Under the pieces are notes generated by a model. The model ran no database searches and was not told the DNA's origin. It was given only the letters and a program-made list of their open reading frames with translations. Below, piece after piece: positions 8,050 through 13,193 of a stretch of DNA of 13,193 bases. The translations under genes and the position numbers were made by a program. Origin of the DNA: Gracilaria caudata. Lineage: Eukaryota > Rhodophyta > Florideophyceae > Gracilariales > Gracilariaceae. Each line of letters begins with the position of its first letter. Positions within the stretch are counted from its first letter, which is position 1. The stretch lies in assembly GCA_030374735.1 (NCBI GenBank), contig JASCIV010000555.1:1-13193 (forward strand), read 5' to 3'.

Positions 8050-8809
8050 GGAGACGGCTCAGAAGGCCACGAGCAACCGCGCAGTCCTCTGGTATCGATG
8101 GAAATTTTTGCTCTTGGTGGAGCTCAAGTAGAAAGTCTTCGATATATGGGAGCACGCGATACCACCATTTCGATCTCAGACACCGCACCAGTGGCCTTAT
8201 TAATTTCACAAACTAAAGCTCAAACCCGCCTTAACCAGACAGCAGACCCAGACACCGGTAGTAATTCCCTTCGTCTCGAAACTGGAAGAAGTCCTGCATG
8301 TCCCGGTGAAGGTAGAAGGGGTGATACCCAGATTTGATATCCCAGGACATCAGCCTCTCGTTTTGCTGCAACTCCAAAGAAAACGAAGGGAGCGTCTCCA
8401 ATCTCGTAGTGCCCTTGTTTCAGTGCTGGCTTTGCCGGTCGAAGTTGCTCACGAACCAGCCCTTTCGGTCCTCCCACTCTCCATGCCCTGCAACAAAGGC
8501 GGACGATATCAACATGCCTTACTCCCTTTTTGATTGAGCATAGCCCGAGCAAAATCGTTCTTATGCTCCCTGTCGACAGCTCTTCTCCAAAGCCTTCCTT
8601 CCAAAGACCACCTCCGATTGGGGTACCTGTCTCAATTAGACACCAGACGTTAACGAACTTCTTGGCATATCTCGGATGCCATACCGCACCGAACGGGTGA
8701 CGAAGAACTCAAGGATGCTCTGAGAACACTTCGCCAGGCAACTGTCCACATTGACGTCCTTCCTCGCAGTGTTTCCAGGTTCCATTGCGAATTTTGTTCC
8801 TGTGTCCAT
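8050..8809 (-). pseudogene. Reverse transcriptase domain (ORF2), broken
   Basis: RT copies element RNA into DNA. ATG at 8809-8807 overlaps the ORF1 stop (TAATG). RT motifs follow in several frames: REHKNDFARAMLNQKGSK (~8560-8515), KGWFVSNFDRQSQH (~8460), RLETLPSFSLELQQNERLMS (~8400-8345), catalytic motif A with SWDIKSGYHPFYLHRDM (8347 downward), FFQFRDEGNYYRCLG, and the catalytic box as PYIEDFLLELHQEQ (8149-8107). Motif A aspartate is present. The usual Y-x-D-D is Y-I-E-D, so the first Asp of the box is Glu. In-frame TGA codons occur at 8509-8511 and 8420-8422, and the frame shifts between motif A and the box. It is inactive. Confidence 0.85.
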
Positions 8810-9471
8810 TACTCGTGTGAGGCGGACTCATTTCGTCCACCTTTACCGTTGGCTTGTTGAAGCCTAAGCTTTTCAAGCTGCTTGGCGGCTTCTACCCCCA
8901 GCTTGGTCGTGAGGGACTCTCAAGCCGCAGGATAGGATTCAGAGAAAACCCCGTCACGCCCTCGCCCGTCGAGGAATGAAATGTCAAGGGCAGTTTCGGT
9001 TCCGAGCTCCACAATCTCCCGAAAGTACTGACAACGCATAGAGAGGACCTCCAATGTGGCCTTCATAACTTTCTCCACAAGTTTGAGCTTGCGCACCGTA
9101 TGGTCAAACGAGCCCCCTTCACTTTTAGCTATCTTCAGCGCCGCTATCGCTAACTCCGTCGAGACGCCAGCGGCGTTAGCGTACTCCCACTCTTTCGCAG
9201 AGCGCAGATCCTTGGACTTGAGACTTGTGAGAGAGGCATGAGCGGGAGATCTGAAATATCCAATGGGAGCGACAGGCACATACGGCTCACGCTCGAACGT
9301 GCTGCTTTGACCAACGACCTTGGTTGAGTTGATCTCCTCAACCACCGCTCCAAAGTCTCGAGTAGTGAGTTTAGCTGTATTCCACGCTACTATAAGAATT
9401 GAAGCGCTAGACCCTGCACTGCTCGACGGTCCGGCGTCTTGAGACGCGTGTTGGTCAGGAGAATCATTCAT
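8809..9471 (-). pseudogene. Gag-like ORF1 of the retroelement, one in-frame stop
   Basis: The first ATG is at 9471 (MNDSPDQHASQDAGPSSSAG). The open frame itself extends back to about 9537 without an ATG. The product is serine-rich at first, then helical (TELAIAALKIAKSEGG; VRKLKLVEKVMKATLEVLSM). After TGA at 8920-8922 the same frame continues for 36 codons with a charged helix (GVEAAKQLEKLRLQQANGKG) to TAA 8809-8811. So ORF1 originally ran to 8809. The Gag call rests on its position directly upstream of RT and on composition. No zinc knuckle is seen. Confidence 0.5.
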
Positions 9472-9537
9472 CTCGACAGCGTTTTCGCGTCGCTTTGAAG
9501 ATATCGCCTCCGCAATTGGGGTAATTTCTTTGGTCAA

Positions 9538-9840
9538 AGAAAGAAATAAACATGCCTACAGAGATCGTGAGGCAGCGAGATGAGCGAGCCCGCGCTCAAA
9601 TGGGACGCTTGAGGAGACGCGACAGCTGCTCACTGTTTTCCGCGTCCCCTTTGTGTGACGGAAATTCAATTGAGGTGTTCCAGGACAACAAAGACACCCC
9701 TAGGACACCCCAGGAAGAACCTTCGTTTTCTTCGGAGCGAATCTCCGGAGATAGCGAAACGATAGCCACCTTTCCCCGCCACGCAAGGGGGCTCAAACGT
9801 GTGACCTCGCGCGGCGGAGAAAGGCCTGTGCAAATTGCAG
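9538..9840. other. No gene supported; upstream flank of the retroelement
   Basis: Open frames exist on both strands but none reads like a known domain and none shows splice support. By position this could be the 5' leader of the minus-strand retroelement. Confidence 0.4.
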
Positions 9841-10460
9841 GCGCACCGCAGTGCACTGACGGAGAACGGCTGGCGCACGGGCTGCTGTGCCCGCGCCCCG
9901 CAGCGCGCGAACAGAGGAAGACTGGTGCGCGGGCTGTCGTGCCCGCGCGCCGCAGCGCGCCAAGGACGGGACGCTGATTGGGCCCGTGCTAAGCGCCCGC
10001 GCTGCAAACCCCATGAAGGAGGATGGCGTGGCGTGGGGTGGTGCGCCTACGTCACAGTGCGCAACGACGAAGAAAACTTGCATGGTCTGGGCTGGCGTGC
10101 CGGCGCCACAGCGCACGGCACGAAGCAGAGGGCGGGCTCTGTTGCGCCGGCGGCCCACAAGCCGCACAGCCTCAATACACGTTAAGGAGTTTGGCGTAGC
10201 GTGCGTATGCGCTGCGCCTGAGCCGGCAGACGAGATGACTGATGAAGTGCGGGCTAGAGCACCGCACCGGATTTCAGAATAAGGAAAGGAAAGCGTGGAA
10301 CGTACGTGGGCGCGCACTATCGTGCAACGAAGAAGAGGGCTGGCGTGGCCTGGATTCGAGCGCTACGACAAGGACACGTAATCAAAGAGAACTCTCATGG
10401 CGCAGGTTGGGGTGCACCACCAGTGCGCAGAAAAACATTGTAAGACGCTGGTTCCTGCGC
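9841..10460. repeat. Degenerate GC-rich minisatellite, ~12 units of about 52 bp
   Basis: Successive units begin near 9841, 9893, 9945, 9995, 10045, 10102, 10153, 10205, 10261, 10313, 10361 and 10416, with lengths of 45-57 bases. Each unit has a GCGCxxCGCAGYGCGC-like head, a purine-rich middle (ACGAAGAAGA-like) and a GGCKGGKSTGC-like tail. The first two units are 52 bases each and nearly alike. Divergence increases rightward, and traces persist to about 10490. Open frames across it on both strands are explained by the stop-poor GC-rich repeat. Confidence 0.75.
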
Positions 10461-10591
10461 GCCAGACTTGAGTGGTACGCAAGGGATTTTGCATGCAGAC
10501 AGTTTGAAGCACTTTTTCCTTTAGGGCACGAGATGCATGAGCATCAGGCATAAACGGCGAAATGGTGTGCCAGTGAGGACTGCAGGAGGGC

Positions 10592-10944
10592 TCAGGAAGT
10601 TAACACGGAACGGACAGCCCTATGGACAACCCGGGGAGACAAAGGCCGGGAAGGCGAACGGACAACCATTTGTGAGAGGCTGGGGCGTAAATGCACACCG
10701 CGGAAGAAGTTGGGAGAGAGATCAGCGACATTACCCTTGATCTCATCAAGGCAGATCTCATGCTTGAACATAAAGTCGTGTAACAATTCTTCGCAGGCTA
10801 CCAGTTGTATTTCGAGGGTTCATTTGCCTCCTTATCATCCCCAACGGCCGCCACTGCTGCTTCTTCTCTCTGCAATGATTCCTTTATGAACAGTGATTCC
10901 GGGCCCTGTACGGCCGAAATAGGGCCCTGATTTATTCCAAAAAA
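10592..10944 (-). pseudogene. Coding-like relic in two frames
   Basis: From 10944 to 10801 one frame reads SLFIKESLQREEAAVAAVGD and then DDKEANEPSKYNW-stop. From 10819 to 10592 the neighbouring frame reads EIQLVACEELLHDFMFKHEI and then CLDEIKGNVADLSPNFFRG-stop-free to 10592. The two overlap at 10801-10819 and join sensibly if a one-base indel is assumed near 10810. No start codon or family is recognised. It may be a decayed gene or a piece of another transposon. Alternatively these are chance frames. Confidence 0.3.
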
Positions 10945-11299
10945 TTATTTGGGTATCCAAATATGGACTGCACGTGGCCAACGAGCCAGTGGCAAGAATT
11001 CCAACAATATTCGATGCATCGTAATTTGGTCGATTTGGGGCCATAATCTGTTTGCGGTGCGTAATGTGGACGTAATAGACCTCGGACAGAGAGGTTCTAG
11101 TTCATTTCGGCCATATAGGGTTCTCTCTCCAAATCAAGGATCAATGCTGGTCGCAGCACGGCCGTCTACCGGCAGCTCTTAGCTGTGACTCTCGGTGTAC
11201 CTCCCATCGAAATGCTCACCATCTTCGTCGGCAAGCGCTCATGAGAACCTATTGAAACAGATTCCTTCTCCTCTCCCTGCTTTCGATTGCGTCTTGGAA

Positions 11300-12133
11300 A
11301 TGACTCCCTACGAATTCATTCCCTACATTGATATACCGAGAGCAGAGAGCGATGCTGAAACTGCCAGCAGGCTAAATCTCAACTCAGTCTCTCAGACGGA
11401 TGCCTTGCCTTCTTTTTCACTGGTACTGCCTCAAACGACGGCTTTAGAAAACAGTACCTACAGCAAAAGGCCACTGACTATCTCTGAAATATGCGATAAA
11501 GGCGTTTCTCAAAGAGAAATGGAAGTCGTCAAGCACCAAAGTGTGGCAAAGAGAAAAACGAAGTCTTCGAGAAGTTCGTCTGCGAAGCGTCAGAAGAGAA
11601 TGACACAGTCTTTTACTTTTTGCCATATCCGTGTCTGGTCCAGTGAAAAAGTTACACTTTCCCCTTGCTCTGACATCGTCACTTCAATTTGCCGAGAAGC
11701 TATGTCTCAGAAGTGCTTTGATAAACATGGGATGATGAACGAATTGGAGGGGGCCGTACGGAATAAGAGTATAATCAAGCAGTTCCATGAAGTTGTGCTC
11801 AAATCTCTTCCAGAAGGCACAAGGACTTGTCTGCATTTTCGAAACAAATGTCCTCTGGCAGCACAGTGTAAGATTTACGCAAAGACGAATCGCAAACGGC
11901 ACTTAATGCTCCAAAGTCGCAGATTGGAACGAGAAACGCATCTTCGACGGAAGCACGAAATGAGGAAGAATCCAAGGTCCCATGAGAAATCTAATGCTTA
12001 TATTCTGTCTGGGACTTCGGATTTACAGCAGCTACCAGAAGCCGTTGCAACAGTTCTTCCCGGACAAAACGAGACAATCGCAGCGATGGTTTTGTATCCA
12101 CCTGTTGGGTTGAATGCTCCTCGTAAAGGCTAG
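11300..12133 (+). CDS. Hypothetical basic, probably nuclear protein (277 codons)
   Basis: The first in-frame ATG is 11300 (MTPYEFIPYIDIPRAESDAE). The frame is open upstream to a TGA at 11186-11188, so a further 5' exon is possible. TAG ends it at 12131-12133. Counting from that ATG, residues 84-100 form a bipartite nuclear-localisation-like cluster (KRKTKSSRSSSAKRQKR). Residues ~177-190 contain C-x6-C-x5-C (CLHFRNKCPLAAQC). This recalls a CCCH zinc finger, but the usual His three residues later is Ala, so it is degenerate at best. A second basic tract (SRRLERETHLRRKHEMRK) follows. No membrane segment. The ORF is intact, the longest single-frame gene in the window. I do not recognise the family. 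Confidence 0.6.
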   Translation: MTPYEFIPYIDIPRAESDAETASRLNLNSVSQTDALPSFSLVLPQTTALENSTYSKRPLTISEICDKGVSQREMEVVKHQSVAKRKTKSSRSSSAKRQKRMTQSFTFCHIRVWSSEKVTLSPCSDIVTSICREAMSQKCFDKHGMMNELEGAVRNKSIIKQFHEVVLKSLPEGTRTCLHFRNKCPLAAQCKIYAKTNRKRHLMLQSRRLERETHLRRKHEMRKNPRSHEKSNAYILSGTSDLQQLPEAVATVLPGQNETIAAMVLYPPVGLNAPRKG

Positions 12134-12685
12134 AGTGTGCGAACCATTTCGTTCTGAGCAAGCTTGGTCAGAACAAATGTAACCACTCCCAATTTTGATG
12201 ATAACATGGTTGATTTCTCTGGTAGGCATCGTCAGGAGAAACTGCTTGATGCCTTGTAATGCGGAAATTGGATTACTTCGTCATGAGTCTTTTTTTTGTC
12301 ATAAGCTGATGGATACGTCTTGGGACAGTTGAGAGGGATGATACCTGACGAATATAGTCATACCCATACTGGAGTAGACTGATCAACAACGATCCCCCAA
12401 ACAAACTTGCTTTCAAATTCACAGAAAACGCCAGTCGCGGCAACAAAAATTCTGCTATGCTTAACTCGATGAGGCGTGTCCTAGATAGATAAGCTCGAGG
12501 ACCGGGTGGCAAGCATTATGTACAATAGGAAGACATATGTGCTACATAATATGCACATGTCGAGGGTTGCAGTTAATTAGTACATTACACCTAGGGATAG
12601 TTATCACAGCGTGAAGACTGGACGATGCATTAAGAGATTCCTTGATGAAGGTACAAAGTACCAAGGAGGTACAGCTTTTATTGCC
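12134..12685. other. Intergenic region, no convincing gene
   Basis: It lies between the 3' ends of two convergent genes (plus stop at 12133, minus stop at 12686). The 79-codon minus frame at 12273-12512 starts only at TTG and lacks support. A near-perfect inverted pair, CATTATGTA with TACATAATATG (about 12514-12553), could fold. It may hold the two 3' untranslated regions. Confidence 0.4.
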
Positions 12686-13193
12686 CTACAGCACCGAAAG
12701 GACTGATTTGTTTAAGAAGTCGCTTCCGAATTTGACATGATAGGCTGCGGATAGAACGTGTGCTTGAAAAAGCTCTAGACGATTTTTCTCCTTCATGATC
12801 TTCATGTACCTGCCAACGCTGAAACGCATTGAAGCTGTTGTCTGCCCTAGTAGGTTAGCCGTGCTAACATCAACAACCTGATCTGACTACCTGGGACGGA
12901 GGATAGAAGGCCCTCCACATCAAGGAAAGAGAAAGCCTTCACAGCCCGTTCAGTGTTCTTCAGCATTAAACATCACGTGAGTGTGAGCCAAAGCACGATC
13001 GCGGCGAATGGACGCTTCGTATCCTCATAATCGTAGCATGGGGCACGCGCTTTCCCACCGTGACTGATGAGTAATGAAGCCCGCACAGGAGATGGGATTT
13101 GAAACGAGAGGGAACCAAATGAAGACTGCTGTGCTTCGACATTCTTCTTTGCCGAGAGATAAGTGATACAAGGTATCCATCCTAAGCCAATAG
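12686..13193 (-). CDS. 3' end of an unrecognised spliced gene (5' partial at window edge)
   Basis: The frame is open from the window edge (13191) down to TGA at 12973-12975: 72 codons reading WIPCITYLSAKKNVEAQQSS and then SHGGKARAPCYDYEDTKRPF. A second frame is open from 12889 to TAG at 12686-12688: VVDVSTANLLGQTTASMRFS then GRYMKIMKEKNRLELFQAHV and AAYHVKFGSDFLNKSVLSVL. An intron from GTGCTT (12996) to ...GTCAGATCAG (12878), 119 bases and phase 0, joins them and removes the TGA. A 65-base intron from GTGAAG (about 12942) also fits the phase but leaves the TGA. No family is recognised. It lacks ATG starts, so it is seen only by following frames across a splice site. It converges on the 11300-12133 gene. 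Confidence 0.5.

Larger units (their letters stand above)
6775..9537 (-). mobile_element. Decayed retroelement relic (DIRS-like order: Gag, RT, RNase H)
   Basis: On the minus strand the pieces run Gag-like ORF (9471-8809), reverse transcriptase (about 8809-8050), RT connection (8035-7764) and RNase H (7427-6775). The RT/RNase H junction style (...MPRFYTRSLYFNL, then RVRISHQSIRDLRYW, then TDAANVGHGGHLG) is typical of DIRS/Ngaro-type and related elements and differs from Copia. No tyrosine recombinase, integrase, long terminal repeat or target-site duplication was found, so the class assignment is provisional. Stops, frameshifts and an insertion show it cannot be active. The outer ends of the element are not defined. 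Confidence 0.75.

Noticed and set aside
9793..10317. 174-codon minus ORF
   Set aside because: It is the longest of several open frames created by the stop-poor GC-rich minisatellite. All frames there are similarly open.
12500..12560. Inverted pair near the right intergenic region as a terminator hairpin
   Set aside because: The arms are imperfect and AT-rich with a long loop, and a hairpin terminator is not expected for a eukaryotic protein-coding gene.
1..13193. tRNA, rRNA, CRISPR array or bacterial-type promoters
   Set aside because: I saw no T-loop-like signature in a cloverleaf context, no rRNA-like conserved blocks, and no regularly spaced short repeats apart from the minisatellite, whose units lack spacers.

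Overview
The window is nuclear DNA of a eukaryote. The evidence is spliced genes with short GT-AG introns (about 51 to 119 bases, always read by phase-compatible junctions), a RMD5/RMND5-type GID-complex subunit, a PIF/Harbinger-type DNA transposase and a reverse-transcribing element. There are no bacterial-style operons, rRNA or CRISPR. Short introns, roughly balanced base composition and a mixed transposon load suit an alga (a red alga is possible), an oomycete or another protist. I cannot fix the species from sequence alone.

Layout. 1-947 (minus): partial RMD5-like gene, read out of a divergent promoter at 948-1269. 1270-2250 (plus): an unrecognised spliced gene whose last long open stretch covers about 170 codons. 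2273-3390 (minus): a broken Harbinger-type transposase. It sits inside what looks like an intron of the plus gene, because a coding-like stretch with the right phase resumes at 3440. 3690-4000 is AT-rich and empty. 4001-6042 (plus): a second, or continuing, multi-exon gene. Five exons join by introns with matching phases, but three in-frame stops interrupt other exons, so it may be a pseudogene. 6039-6392 is a weak ORF and 6400-6774 is AT-rich spacer.

6775-9537 (minus): a decayed retroelement in the order Gag-like protein, reverse transcriptase, connection, RNase H, most like DIRS-type elements. It has stops, frameshifts and a roughly 330-base insertion. 9841-10460: about 12 diverged units of a ~52-bp GC-rich minisatellite lying just upstream of the retroelement's Gag. 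10592-10944 (minus): a coding-like relic in two frames. 11300-12133 (plus): an intact unrecognised basic protein with a nuclear-localisation-like cluster. 12686-13193 (minus): the 3' end of another spliced, unrecognised gene.

The host genes show no shared pathway. The only named function is ubiquitin ligation by the GID/CTLH complex. The middle of the window is best read as host genes invaded and partly decayed by transposons. Most host exons here have no usable start codon and can only be seen by following open frames across splice sites.
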